The position numbers and the translations under genes are program-made. Shown here piece after piece: positions 38,296-46,546 of a stretch of DNA of 64,000 nt. The DNA is from Rhizobium sp. PP-CC-3A-592 (GTDB lineage Bacteria > Pseudomonadota > Alphaproteobacteria > Rhizobiales > Rhizobiaceae): positions 164,818-228,817 of the forward strand of contig NZ_QJSR01000001.1 of NCBI RefSeq assembly GCF_003217095.1, given 5' to 3'. Every line of letters starts with the position of its first letter. Within the stretch, counting starts at the first letter, position 1. A model generated the notes under the pieces. That model ran no database searches, had not been told where the DNA came from, and saw only the letters and a program-made list of their open reading frames with translations.

Positions 38296-39423
38296 ATGGA
38301 CGTTCGCGCTGCTGTCGCCGTTCAGGCCGGCAAACCCCTCGAGATCATGACCGTACAACTGGAAGGCCCACGGGCCGGCGAAGTGCTGGTCGAGGTCAAG
38401 GCCACCGGCATCTGCCATACGGACGAGTTCACCCTCTCGGGTGCCGATCCGGAAGGCCTGTTTCCCGCCATCCTCGGCCATGAGGGTGCCGGCATCGTGG
38501 TCGATGTCGGCCCGGGCGTAACGTCGCTGAAGAAGGGCGACCACGTCATTCCGCTCTACACGCCGGAATGCCGCGAATGCTATTCGTGCCTGTCGCGCAA
38601 GACGAACCTCTGCACCTCCATCCGCGCAACGCAGGGCCAGGGCCTGATGCCGGACGGCACGTCGCGGTTCTCGATCGGCAAGGACAAGATCTTCCACTAC
38701 ATGGGCTGCTCCACCTTCGCGAACTTCACGGTCCTGCCGGAAATCGCGTTGGCCAAGGTCAACCCGGACGCGCCCTTCGACAAGATCTGCTACATCGGCT
38801 GCGGCGTGACGACCGGCATCGGTGCGGTCATCAACACGGCGAAGGTCGAGATCGGTTCGACCGCCATCGTCTTCGGCCTCGGCGGCATCGGCCTTAACGT
38901 GCTGCAGGGCCTGCGTCTTGCCGGCGCGGACATGATCGTCGGCGTCGACATCAACAACGACCGCAAGGCCTGGGGCGAAAAATTCGGCATGACGCATTTC
39001 GTCAATCCGAAGGAGGTCGGCGACGACATCGTGCCCTATCTGGTCAACCTGACGAAGCGCAACGGCGACACGATCGGCGGCGCCGATTACACCTTTGACT
39101 GCACCGGCAACACGAAGGTCATGCGACAGGCGCTCGAATCGTCGCATCGCGGCTGGGGCAAGTCCATCATCATCGGCGTTGCCGGCGCGGGCCAGGAAAT
39201 CTCCACCCGCCCCTTCCAGCTGGTTACCGGCCGGAACTGGATGGGCACCGCCTTTGGCGGCGCGCGCGGCCGCACGGACGTGCCGAAGATTGTCGAATGG
39301 TACATGGAGGGCAAGATCCAGATCGACCCGATGATCACCCACACGATTCCGCTCGAGGACATCAACAAGGGCTTCGACCTGATGCATTCGGGCGAAAGCA
39401 TCCGCGGCGTCGTGGTCTACTGA
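38296..39423 (+). CDS. frmA: S-(hydroxymethyl)glutathione dehydrogenase / class III alcohol dehydrogenase
   Basis: 375 aa zinc MDR enzyme. Catalytic zinc ligands in GICHTDEFTLSGADPEG and GHEGAG, structural zinc cysteines in CRECYSCLSRKTNLC, Rossmann motif GLGGIGLNVLQG. Oxidises the formaldehyde-glutathione adduct to S-formylglutathione. A clear CAGGAG precedes the ATG at 38296. It begins a tight five-gene run that ends with the matching S-formylglutathione hydrolase. Confidence 0.95.
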   Translation: MDVRAAVAVQAGKPLEIMTVQLEGPRAGEVLVEVKATGICHTDEFTLSGADPEGLFPAILGHEGAGIVVDVGPGVTSLKKGDHVIPLYTPECRECYSCLSRKTNLCTSIRATQGQGLMPDGTSRFSIGKDKIFHYMGCSTFANFTVLPEIALAKVNPDAPFDKICYIGCGVTTGIGAVINTAKVEIGSTAIVFGLGGIGLNVLQGLRLAGADMIVGVDINNDRKAWGEKFGMTHFVNPKEVGDDIVPYLVNLTKRNGDTIGGADYTFDCTGNTKVMRQALESSHRGWGKSIIIGVAGAGQEISTRPFQLVTGRNWMGTAFGGARGRTDVPKIVEWYMEGKIQIDPMITHTIPLEDINKGFDLMHSGESIRGVVVY

Positions 39424-39905
39424 TGCCCAAAACCGCCTATACGGTCGATCTGCGGACGATGGACGCTCTGTCCGCGGCCGACCTGTATGCGTTGTTGAAA
39501 ATGCGGGTCGATGTCTTCGTGGTGGAGCAGGCATGCCCCTACCCGGAACTCGACGGTAAGGATCCGGCCGCTTTGCACCTGCGGCTGATCGAAGGCGACG
39601 CGCTCGTCGCGTCCGCCCGACTGATCAAACCGCGGCAGTCGGGCGACCCGGTCCGCATCGGCCGCGTCGTCGTCTCTCCGGATCATCGCGGCAGGCGGCT
39701 TGGGGACGCCTTGATGCACGAGGCCGTCTCTGCCTGCGAGCGCGCGTTTCCGGGCGTCCCGATCGCGCTTTCGGCGCAGAGCCATCTGCACGCGTTCTAC
39801 ACCGGTTTCGGCTTCGTCGTGACATCCGACGAATATCTCGAAGACGGCATTCCGCATGTCGACATGCTGCGGCCCGCCTCACCCCGATCCACGGACATCT
39901 CATGA
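39423..39905 (+). CDS. GNAT acetyltransferase, ElaA-like
   Basis: 160 aa. Overlaps the dehydrogenase stop by one base (TGATG). ElaA-type features: LYALLKMRVDVFVVEQACPYPELDGKD near the start and acetyl-CoA loop SPDHRGRRLGDALM. Substrate unknown. Its own end overlaps the next gene by 4 nt. Confidence 0.87.
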   Translation: MPKTAYTVDLRTMDALSAADLYALLKMRVDVFVVEQACPYPELDGKDPAALHLRLIEGDALVASARLIKPRQSGDPVRIGRVVVSPDHRGRRLGDALMHEAVSACERAFPGVPIALSAQSHLHAFYTGFGFVVTSDEYLEDGIPHVDMLRPASPRSTDIS

Positions 39906-40345
39906 TCTACGTCGATGCCGATGCCTGCCCCGTCAAGCCCGAGATCCTGAAGGTCGCCGAGCGGCACGCTCTGCCGGTCACGCTGGTTGCCAATTCGGGG
40001 CTCAGGCCATCGCGCGATCCGATGGTGACGAATGTCATCGTGTCGGCCGGGTTCGATGCGGCGGACGACTGGATTGCGGAACGCGCGGGTCCGGGCGATG
40101 TCGTCATCACGGCCGACGTACCTCTGGCCGGGCGCTGCGTTGCCAAGGGTGCGCTGGTGACCGGACCGACGGGCCGCGTCTTCGATGTCGCGAATATCGG
40201 CATGGCGACTGCCATGCGGGATCTCGGCGCCCATCTTCGCGAGACCGGCGAGAGCCGCGGCTTCAATGCCGCCTTCACGGCCCGCGACCGCTCGGCTTTC
40301 CTCGAAACGCTCGACCGGCTCTGCCGGCGGGCGAAGCAGGCCTAA
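39902..40345 (+). CDS. YaiI/YqxD family protein (DUF188)
   Basis: 147 aa. The start IYVDADACPVKPEILKVA is the DUF188 signature (PIN-like fold), followed by DDWIAERAGPGDVVITADVPLA. Function not established. Overlaps the ElaA-like gene (ATGA). Confidence 0.9.
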   Translation: MIYVDADACPVKPEILKVAERHALPVTLVANSGLRPSRDPMVTNVIVSAGFDAADDWIAERAGPGDVVITADVPLAGRCVAKGALVTGPTGRVFDVANIGMATAMRDLGAHLRETGESRGFNAAFTARDRSAFLETLDRLCRRAKQA

Positions 40346-40349
40346 GGCG

Positions 40350-41015
40350 ATGGCGCGCGCGAGCAGCGGGCTGATTCCCCGGCGGCACCTGCCCTTTACG
40401 CTCGGTGCGGTCGTTGCTGCCCTGTCGCTGCCGATCGGCTTCGTCGAAAGCGAGCGCTTCGCGATCGAGCTTGCCGCCGTTCTCTTCTTCCTCGTTTACC
40501 TCGTGATGATCGCGATCCGCATTCCGAAGCTCAGCGGCGCTTATCTGAAGGAAAACGCTGCCGGCACGGACGAGCCGGAGATCGTCATCCTCGGCGTCAC
40601 GCTCGCCGCCGTCGTCATCTGCCTCGTCTCTCTGTTTCAGGCGTTGAACGAGAAGGACGGGGCGCCGCTCGTCGATCAGATCCTCGCCTTTGCCTCCGTG
40701 GCGCTCGGCTGGCTGACGGTGCATACGATGGCGGCCATCCATTATGCACACCGCTACTGGAGCCCGGAACTTTCCGATGTCAGTGCAGGAGAGAACGGCG
40801 ATCGCCGCGGGCTCGATTTTCCGGGCACGGACATGCCGGGGATCTTCGATTTCCTCTATTTCTCCTTCGTCATCGGCATGACAGCGCAGACGTCGGATGT
40901 CGCCATCAACACGACGGCGATGCGCAAGATCAACCTGTTGCACGCCATCATCTCCTACTTCTTCAACACCGTGCTCATCGCCGTGGCGGTCAATGCTGCG
41001 GTCGCCCTGCTTTGA
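40350..41015 (+). CDS. DUF1345 membrane protein
   Basis: 221 aa with five to six helices. The C-terminal HYAHRYW and DFLYFSFVIGMTAQTSDVAI are typical of DUF1345. Unknown function. ATG at 40350 is four nt after the DUF188 stop; same transcription unit. Confidence 0.87.
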   Translation: MARASSGLIPRRHLPFTLGAVVAALSLPIGFVESERFAIELAAVLFFLVYLVMIAIRIPKLSGAYLKENAAGTDEPEIVILGVTLAAVVICLVSLFQALNEKDGAPLVDQILAFASVALGWLTVHTMAAIHYAHRYWSPELSDVSAGENGDRRGLDFPGTDMPGIFDFLYFSFVIGMTAQTSDVAINTTAMRKINLLHAIISYFFNTVLIAVAVNAAVALL

Positions 41016-41048
41016 CGCATCTTCCGGTTTGCCCTAAGGGAGTCTCCC

Positions 41049-41882
41049 ATGAAAGTCCTGTCCCAGAACGTCGCCTTCGGTGGCATGCAAGGCGTCTATT
41101 CGCATCGCTCGGAAGTCTGCGACTGCGATATGACCTTTGCCGTCTTCGTACCGCCGCAGGCCGTCAGCCAGCCCTGCCCGGTCGTCTGGTACCTCTCAGG
41201 CCTGACCTGCAGCCATGCCAACGTAATGGATAAGGGCGAGTACCGGCGGCTTGCGGCCGAACTCGGCCTCTTCATCGTCTGCCCGGACACGAGCCCGCGT
41301 GGCGACGACGTTGCGGACGAAGCGGCGAACTGGCAGATGGGCAAGGGCGCCGGCTTTTATCTCGATGCGACGCAGGAACCCTGGGCGCGTCATTACCGGA
41401 TGGAGACCTACATCACGCAGGAGCTGCCGGCGCTGATCGCCTCGCAGTTCCGCGCGGATATGAACCGTCAGGCGATCTTTGGCCACTCGATGGGTGGGCA
41501 CGGTGCGATGACGATCGCCTTGAAGAACCCCGAGCGTTTCCGCAGTTGCTCAACCTTCGCCCCCATCGTCCACCCCTCGACGGCCGATTGGTCTATCGGT
41601 GCCTTCGAGAAATATCTCGGCGCGGACAAGGCCGCCTGGCGCGCTTACGATGCCTGTGCGCTGGTCGAAGACGGTGCGCGCTTCCCGGAATTCCTGATCG
41701 ACCAGGGTACGGCCGACGGATTCCTCGAAAGCGGCCTGCGCCCGTGGCTGTTCGAGGAGGCGACCAAAGGAACCGGCATCTCCCTGACGCTGCGCATGCA
41801 GGAGCGGTACGATCACTCCTATTTCTTCATCTCCACCTTCATGGACGATCACCTGCGGTGGCATGCGGAGCGGCTGGCCTGA
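41049..41882 (+). CDS. fghA: S-formylglutathione hydrolase
   Basis: 277 aa esterase-D type alpha/beta hydrolase. Nucleophile elbow GHSMGGHGA, catalytic Asp in IDQGTADGFL and His in YDHSYFFISTF; WYLSGLTCSHANVMDKG near the N-terminus. Releases formate and glutathione from S-formylglutathione, completing the frmA pathway. Confidence 0.95.
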   Translation: MKVLSQNVAFGGMQGVYSHRSEVCDCDMTFAVFVPPQAVSQPCPVVWYLSGLTCSHANVMDKGEYRRLAAELGLFIVCPDTSPRGDDVADEAANWQMGKGAGFYLDATQEPWARHYRMETYITQELPALIASQFRADMNRQAIFGHSMGGHGAMTIALKNPERFRSCSTFAPIVHPSTADWSIGAFEKYLGADKAAWRAYDACALVEDGARFPEFLIDQGTADGFLESGLRPWLFEEATKGTGISLTLRMQERYDHSYFFISTFMDDHLRWHAERLA

Positions 41883-41923
41883 TGCCGGACATGACAGTCC
41901 TCTCTCACGCGTCGGTCCATCAG

Positions 41924-41938
41924 CCCGGAGGATCCGGG
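41924..41938 (+). promoter_or_regulatory. Hairpin exposing the crcB ribosome site in its loop
   Basis: CCCGG / CCGGG stem whose 5-nt loop is AGGAT; the AGGA is the only Shine-Dalgarno, eight nt before the crcB ATG. Confidence 0.4.
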
Positions 41939-41940
41939 CG

Positions 41941-42318
41941 ATGCTGAACGTTCTCCTCGTCGCACTGGGCGGAGCGCTCGGCTCCGTTCTCCGTTATCTC
42001 TGCGGCGTCGCCAGCGTCCGGCTGATGGGTGCCGGCTTTCCCTGGGGCACGCTGTTCGTCAACGTCACCGGCTCGTTCCTCATCGGCGTGCTCTCCGAGG
42101 TCGTCGTTCGGCGGTTCGGGGCTTCGCCCGAGCTGCGCCTCTTCCTCGTCACCGGCATTCTTGGCGGCTACACCACCTTCTCCGCCTTCTCGCTCGATGC
42201 CGCCATGCTCGCCGAACAGGGGCAATTCGGCTCGGCGGCGCTCTATGTGGCCCTTAGCCTCGTGCTTTCCGGCCTCGGCGTCTTTGCAGGTCTGGCCCTG
42301 ATGCGCGCAATCGTCTAA
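41941..42318 (+). CDS. crcB: Fluoride exporter CrcB/Fluc
   Basis: 125 aa, four helices. Family motifs GGALGSVLRY, GTLFVNVTGSFLIG and the sodium-site break GGYTTFSAFS. Dual-topology dimeric fluoride channel. No fluoride riboswitch was recognised in the 58 nt upstream. Leads the run crcB-rluC-HAD-ATP12. Confidence 0.95.
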   Translation: MLNVLLVALGGALGSVLRYLCGVASVRLMGAGFPWGTLFVNVTGSFLIGVLSEVVVRRFGASPELRLFLVTGILGGYTTFSAFSLDAAMLAEQGQFGSAALYVALSLVLSGLGVFAGLALMRAIV

Positions 42319-42383
42319 AGCGGGCGCTTGAAGACGATGATGGATGGCAGGCTTTTGGCCGCCGAGGACGAAAGACCACTGAC

Positions 42384-43370
42384 ATGGCGGGTATCGAGCA
42401 CAAGACGGTGGAAGCCGACGAAAACGGCATGCGCCTCGATCGCTGGTTCAAGGTGCATTATCCAGGCCTCGGATTCGGACCGCTGCAAAAGCTGCTCCGC
42501 TCCGGTCAGGTCCGCGTGAACGGCGGCCGCGTGAAATCCGACTTTCGGGTGGAAGCCGGCCAGACGATCCGTATTCCGCCGATGGATGTCGATGAAAACC
42601 GCAAGTCGGGGCCCATCCCGAACCATGACCTGAAGCACTCCTCCGACCACGAGCTGCTGTCGCGAATGCTGCTGCACGAAGATGCCAAGGTGATCGTGCT
42701 GAACAAGCCACCGGGCATCGCCGTGCAGGGCGGCTCCGGCCTCAACCGGCATATCGACCAGATGCTGGAAGCCTGGACCAGTCCGAGGGGCGAGAAGCCG
42801 CGGCTGGTACACCGGCTCGATCGCGACACGTCCGGCGTGCTGGTCGTAGCGCGCACCCGTGGCGCTGCCCAGAAGCTGACGGCCGCGTTTCGCGAACGCG
42901 ACACGAAGAAGACCTACTGGTCGCTGGTGAAGGGCGTTCCGCGCAAGCGCGAGGACAAGGTGTCCAGCTGGCTCGTCAAGGAACAGACGCCCGATGGCGA
43001 CCGGATGCGCATCGCCCGTCATGGCGACGATGGCGCCGACCACGCGATTTCCTACTACCGGGTCTTGGAGCAGGCGGGCCAGAACTTCTCCTGGCTGGAG
43101 ATGGAGCCGTACACTGGCCGCACCCACCAGCTGCGCGTCCACGCCCTCCATATCGGCAATCCGATTATTGGCGACCCCAAGTACTTCGACGACGCCCCCG
43201 GTTGGAATTTCCCCAGCGGCGTCCAGAACCGCCTTCACCTTCATGCGCGCAAGATCGACATTCCCCATCCCGATGGCGGACGTCTGATGATCACGGCGCC
43301 GATGCCCCAGCATATGGTCCAGACCTGGAACCTCTTCGGTTTCGACATGGCCAATGCCGGAGAGGAATGA
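42384..43370 (+). CDS. rluC: RluA-family 23S rRNA pseudouridine synthase
   Basis: 328 aa. N-terminal S4 domain (LDRWFKVHYPGLGFGPLQKLLRSGQVRVNGGRV), then the synthase domain with catalytic Asp in HRLDRDTSGVLVVA and GRTHQLRVH. RluC-type by size and S4 domain; RluD is the alternative. Stop overlaps the next start by one base. Confidence 0.9.
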   Translation: MAGIEHKTVEADENGMRLDRWFKVHYPGLGFGPLQKLLRSGQVRVNGGRVKSDFRVEAGQTIRIPPMDVDENRKSGPIPNHDLKHSSDHELLSRMLLHEDAKVIVLNKPPGIAVQGGSGLNRHIDQMLEAWTSPRGEKPRLVHRLDRDTSGVLVVARTRGAAQKLTAAFRERDTKKTYWSLVKGVPRKREDKVSSWLVKEQTPDGDRMRIARHGDDGADHAISYYRVLEQAGQNFSWLEMEPYTGRTHQLRVHALHIGNPIIGDPKYFDDAPGWNFPSGVQNRLHLHARKIDIPHPDGGRLMITAPMPQHMVQTWNLFGFDMANAGEE

Positions 43371-44026
43371 TGCGGCTCGTCCTGTTCGACTGCGACGGCA
43401 CGCTGGTCGATAGCGCCGGCGTGATCCACGCGACGATGGCGCGGACATTCGAGGCCTTCGGCCTCACGCCGCCGGCGCTCGAGGACACGAAATCGATCAT
43501 CGGCCTGACGCTCGACATCGCGATCGCCCGGCTGACCGGCGAACCGCATGTCAACGACCAGGCACTAGCGATGACCGCGCATTACAAGGACATCTATACG
43601 GACGTCCGCGCCGCCGGCATGTCCGAGCTTCCCTTCCCGGGCATCGCCACCATGATGGACACGCTCTCGCAACGCGACGATCTGGTGATCGGCGCCGTCA
43701 CGGGAAAATCCCGGCGCGGATTGGACATGATCCGGACGTCGCACGGCTTCGACTTCGTGGTCTCGCGCACCGCGGACGACTGCCCGTCCAAGCCGCATCC
43801 CGCCATGGTGGCCGAATGCTGTGCGGAAGCCGGTTTTGACGCAAGCGACACGCTTGTCATCGGCGATGCGATTTACGATATGCAGATGGCAAAGAGTGCT
43901 GGCGCCACGGCCATCGGCGTGTCCTGGGGCTATGCGCCCACAAGTGCCCTCCTTGCCGCCGGCGCCGACCATATCGTCCAGACGCCGGACGATATTCTTG
44001 CTCTGCTGGAGACTTCGCATGTCTGA
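43370..44026 (+). CDS. HAD-IA family phosphatase
   Basis: 218 aa. HAD motifs: FDCDGTLVDS (nucleophile D and acid D), TGKSRRG (motif II), GDAIYDMQMAKSAGA (motif IV). Phosphoglycolate-phosphatase-like cytosolic enzyme; substrate not certain. Linked by 1- and 8-nt overlaps to the genes on either side. Confidence 0.9.
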   Translation: MRLVLFDCDGTLVDSAGVIHATMARTFEAFGLTPPALEDTKSIIGLTLDIAIARLTGEPHVNDQALAMTAHYKDIYTDVRAAGMSELPFPGIATMMDTLSQRDDLVIGAVTGKSRRGLDMIRTSHGFDFVVSRTADDCPSKPHPAMVAECCAEAGFDASDTLVIGDAIYDMQMAKSAGATAIGVSWGYAPTSALLAAGADHIVQTPDDILALLETSHV

Positions 44027-44810
44027 TATCCGCGACGAATTCACGAACACCTTCAGCGATCCGGACCCGGTTCGCCGTGCGCAGATCCAGATGCTGAAGC
44101 CTTTGCCGAAGCGTTTCTACAAAGAGGTCTCGATCGGCCGCAGCGAGGGCGACAGCTTCGCGATCCTGCTCGACGGCCGTCCGGTGAAGACGCCTGCCAA
44201 GCAGGTACTGGCCGTGCCGACCGAGAGACTGGCCGAACTTCTGGCGGCGGAATGGGATGCACAGGTCGAAAACATCGATCCCGGTGTCATGCCTGTCACG
44301 CGTCTGGTCAACAGCGCGCTTGACGGCGTGGCGAAGGACATTCGCGGCGTTTTCGACGACATCCTCAATTTCGCAGGGACCGACATGCTCTGCTACCGCG
44401 CCGACCAGCCGGAGGGGCTCGTCGGCCGCCAGCAAGCGCAATGGGATCCCATCCTCGCCTGGATGTCAGAAACGTTCGGCGCCCGTTTCATCCTTGCAGA
44501 AGGCGTCATCCACCAGCGCCAGCCACAGGCGGCCATTTCCGCCTTTGCCGAGGCGCTGCGGGCCTATGCGACGCCGCTCGGGCTGTCTGCCATCCACGCC
44601 ATGACCACCCTCACCGGCTCCGCCATCCTGCCGCTCGTCATTGCCGAGCGTCGCCTGAGCGTGGACGAGGCCTGGGCGCTCGCCCATCTCGACGAAGACT
44701 GGCAGATCGAGCATTGGGGTACGGACGACGAAGCCTTCCAGCGCCGCGAACTTCGCTGGCGCGACATGCAGGCAGCAAATGCCGTGCTCGATTCGCTCAG
44801 AACGGCCTGA
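44019..44810 (+). CDS. ATP12 family F1-ATPase assembly chaperone
   Basis: 263 aa. Contains KRFYKEVSIG, FAILLDGRPVKTPAKQVL, DMLCYRAD and the terminal HWGTDDEA of the ATP12 family, an alphaproteobacterial/mitochondrial factor that binds F1 alpha subunits. Overlaps the HAD gene by 8 nt; ends 3 nt from the convergent sugE stop. Confidence 0.93.
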   Translation: MSDIRDEFTNTFSDPDPVRRAQIQMLKPLPKRFYKEVSIGRSEGDSFAILLDGRPVKTPAKQVLAVPTERLAELLAAEWDAQVENIDPGVMPVTRLVNSALDGVAKDIRGVFDDILNFAGTDMLCYRADQPEGLVGRQQAQWDPILAWMSETFGARFILAEGVIHQRQPQAAISAFAEALRAYATPLGLSAIHAMTTLTGSAILPLVIAERRLSVDEAWALAHLDEDWQIEHWGTDDEAFQRRELRWRDMQAANAVLDSLRTA

Positions 44811-44822
44811 GCCTCAGGCCGT
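44802..44822. repeat. Palindrome spanning both convergent stop codons
   Basis: ACGGCCTGAG-c-CTCAGGCCGT, 10-bp arms with one central base, including the TGA of ATP12 and the TGA of sugE. May act as a bidirectional transcription end. Confidence 0.5.
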
Positions 44823-45128
44823 CAGCTTCAGACCGGCGATACCCGCGACGATGAGGCCGATGCAGCCGAGTCGAAGCGCTGTCGCAGGCTCTGCAAACAA
44901 CACGATACCGAGAATAACGGTTCCGACCGTGCCGATGCCGGTCCAGATCGCGTAGGCCGTTCCGAGCGGCAATGTGCGCAGTGCCATTCCAAGCAGCGCG
45001 ATGCTCGCCACCATGGCGGCGATGGTCAGGATGGTGGGAAGCGGCCGGGAAAAGCCCTCGGTATATTTGAGGCCGATGGCCCAACCGATTTCGAACATTC
45101 CGGCGAGAAAAAGCAGAAACCAGGACAT
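44814..45128 (-). CDS. sugE: SMR family guanidinium exporter SugE/Gdx
   Basis: 104 aa with four helices. Membrane Glu in [33 protein letters not shown] and [13 protein letters not shown] are the SugE/Gdx signatures (G/W-rich helix 1), distinct from EmrE. Exports guanidinium in exchange for protons. Directly preceded by a guanidine-II riboswitch, which supports that function. Confidence 0.95.
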   Translation of the reverse strand: MSWFLLFLAGMFEIGWAIGLKYTEGFSRPLPTILTIAAMVASIALLGMALRTLPLGTAYAIWTGIGTVGTVILGIVLFAEPATALRLGCIGLIVAGIAGLKLTA

Positions 45129-45148
45129 GGAGATCACTCCCGTGAGGA

Positions 45149-45190
45149 GCGAGGCCGTCCCCGCATTGGTGTGAATTCGCGGTCGTCCGC
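45149..45190 (-). promoter_or_regulatory. Guanidine-II (mini-ykkC) riboswitch
   Basis: On minus: hairpin P1 GCGG-ACGA-CCGC (45190-45179), a 14-nt linker, hairpin P2 GCGGGG-ACGG-CCTCGC (45164-45149, one G-U pair). Both have the ACGR loops that bind guanidinium in this class. The sugE ribosome site GGGAG and ATG follow about 10-20 nt later, as expected for translational control. Confidence 0.9.
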
Positions 45191-45229
45191 TGCGCGCTTT
45201 ATGCCATATCCGGCGACATTGCGCAATCT

Positions 45230-46546
45230 TCAGCGGTCGCCGCCCCGCTCCTTGCGCAGCTTGTCCCACCATTCCAGCCGCTTGCGGATGTCGCGCTCGA
45301 AGCCGCGCTCGGGCGGATCGTAAAATTTCTGGCGGCCCATCTTCTCGGGGAAATAATCCTGACCGGAAAACGCGTCGGGCTCGTCATGATCGTAGCGGTA
45401 GCCATCTCCGTAGCCCTCGCCCTTCATGAGCTTGGTCGGGGCGTTGAGAATATGCTTGGGTGGCAGCAGCGAGCCGTTCTGCTTGGCCGCCCGCATCGCC
45501 GCCTTGTAGGCCATGTAGACGGCATTCGATTTCGGTGCGGTCGCGAGATAGACGCAGGCCTGCGCCAGCGCCAGTTCCCCCTCCGGGGAGCCGAGATAGT
45601 CATAGGCATCCTTGGCGGCATTGCAGACCACGAGCGCCTGCGGATCGGCCAGCCCGATATCCTCGACAGCCATCCGCACCAGACGCCGACCGAGATAGAG
45701 CGGGTCCTCCCCGGCATCGAACATGCGGCAGAGATAGTAGAGCGCCGCATCCGGATCCGAGCCGCGCACGGCCTTGTGGAGCGCGGAGATGAGATTGTAA
45801 TGGCCGTCCTGGCCTTTGTCATAGACCGGAGCCCGGCGCTGGACCACGTCCTGCAGCCCCGCGACGTCGAAGGTCTCGCCCTTGCGCGCGGCGCGCCAGA
45901 CCTCCTCCGCCAGCGTCAGCGCCGCACGCCCGTCGCCATCCGCCATCCGAATCAGGCTCGCCCGCGCGTCCCCGTCGAGCGGCAACGGTTTTCCCTCGGT
46001 CGCCTCCGCGCGGCCCAAGAGTTCCGCCAGGCTTTCCTCGTCATGAGAGCGGAAAGTCAGCACGCGGGCGCGCGACAGGAGAGCCGCGTTGAGCTCGAAA
46101 GACGGGTTCTCCGTGGTGGCGCCGACGAGAATGATCGTCCCGTCTTCCATGACCGGGAGGAAGCTATCTTGCTGCGCACGATTGAACCGATGGATCTCGT
46201 CCACGAAGAGCAGGGTCTGGCGGCCGGACATGCGGCGGGCGCGGGCCGTCTCGAAAACCTTCTTCAGATCGGCAACGCCGGAGAAGATCGCCGAAATCTG
46301 CTCGAAAGCCAACCCCGTCTCGCCGGACAGCAGCCGGGCAACGGTCGTCTTACCGGTGCCCGGCGGACCCCAGAAGATCATCGAGCCGAGCGAACCCGAA
46401 TCGATCATGCGCCGCAGCGCGCCGTCTTCCCCCGTTAGATGAGCTTGGCCCGTCACATCAGCCAAAGTCTGCGGCCGCAGCCGGTCCGCCAGCGGCCGCT
46501 TCGCCTGCATTCCCTCCGGCTCGTGCGGCGCGAACAGATCGCTCAT
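45230..46546 (-). CDS. rarA: Replication-associated recombination protein A
   Basis: 438 aa AAA+ ATPase of the RarA/MgsA/WRNIP1 type. Walker [10 protein letters not shown] near residue 60, Walker [17 protein letters not shown]-terminal tetramerisation domain with [24 protein letters not shown]. Works at stalled replication forks. Overlaps the degP-like stop by 4 nt (ATGA), so the protease and this gene are coupled. Confidence 0.95.
   Translation of the reverse strand: MSDLFAPHEPEGMQAKRPLADRLRPQTLADVTGQAHLTGEDGALRRMIDSGSLGSMIFWGPPGTGKTTVARLLSGETGLAFEQISAIFSGVADLKKVFETARARRMSGRQTLLFVDEIHRFNRAQQDSFLPVMEDGTIILVGATTENPSFELNAALLSRARVLTFRSHDEESLAELLGRAEATEGKPLPLDGDARASLIRMADGDGRAALTLAEEVWRAARKGETFDVAGLQDVVQRRAPVYDKGQDGHYNLISALHKAVRGSDPDAALYYLCRMFDAGEDPLYLGRRLVRMAVEDIGLADPQALVVCNAAKDAYDYLGSPEGELALAQACVYLATAPKSNAVYMAYKAAMRAAKQNGSLLPPKHILNAPTKLMKGEGYGDGYRYDHDEPDAFSGQDYFPEKMGRQKFYDPPERGFERDIRKRLEWWDKLRKERGGDR

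Noticed and set aside
41883..41940. Fluoride riboswitch before crcB
   Set aside because: Conserved crcB-motif core not found; the spacer is too short.
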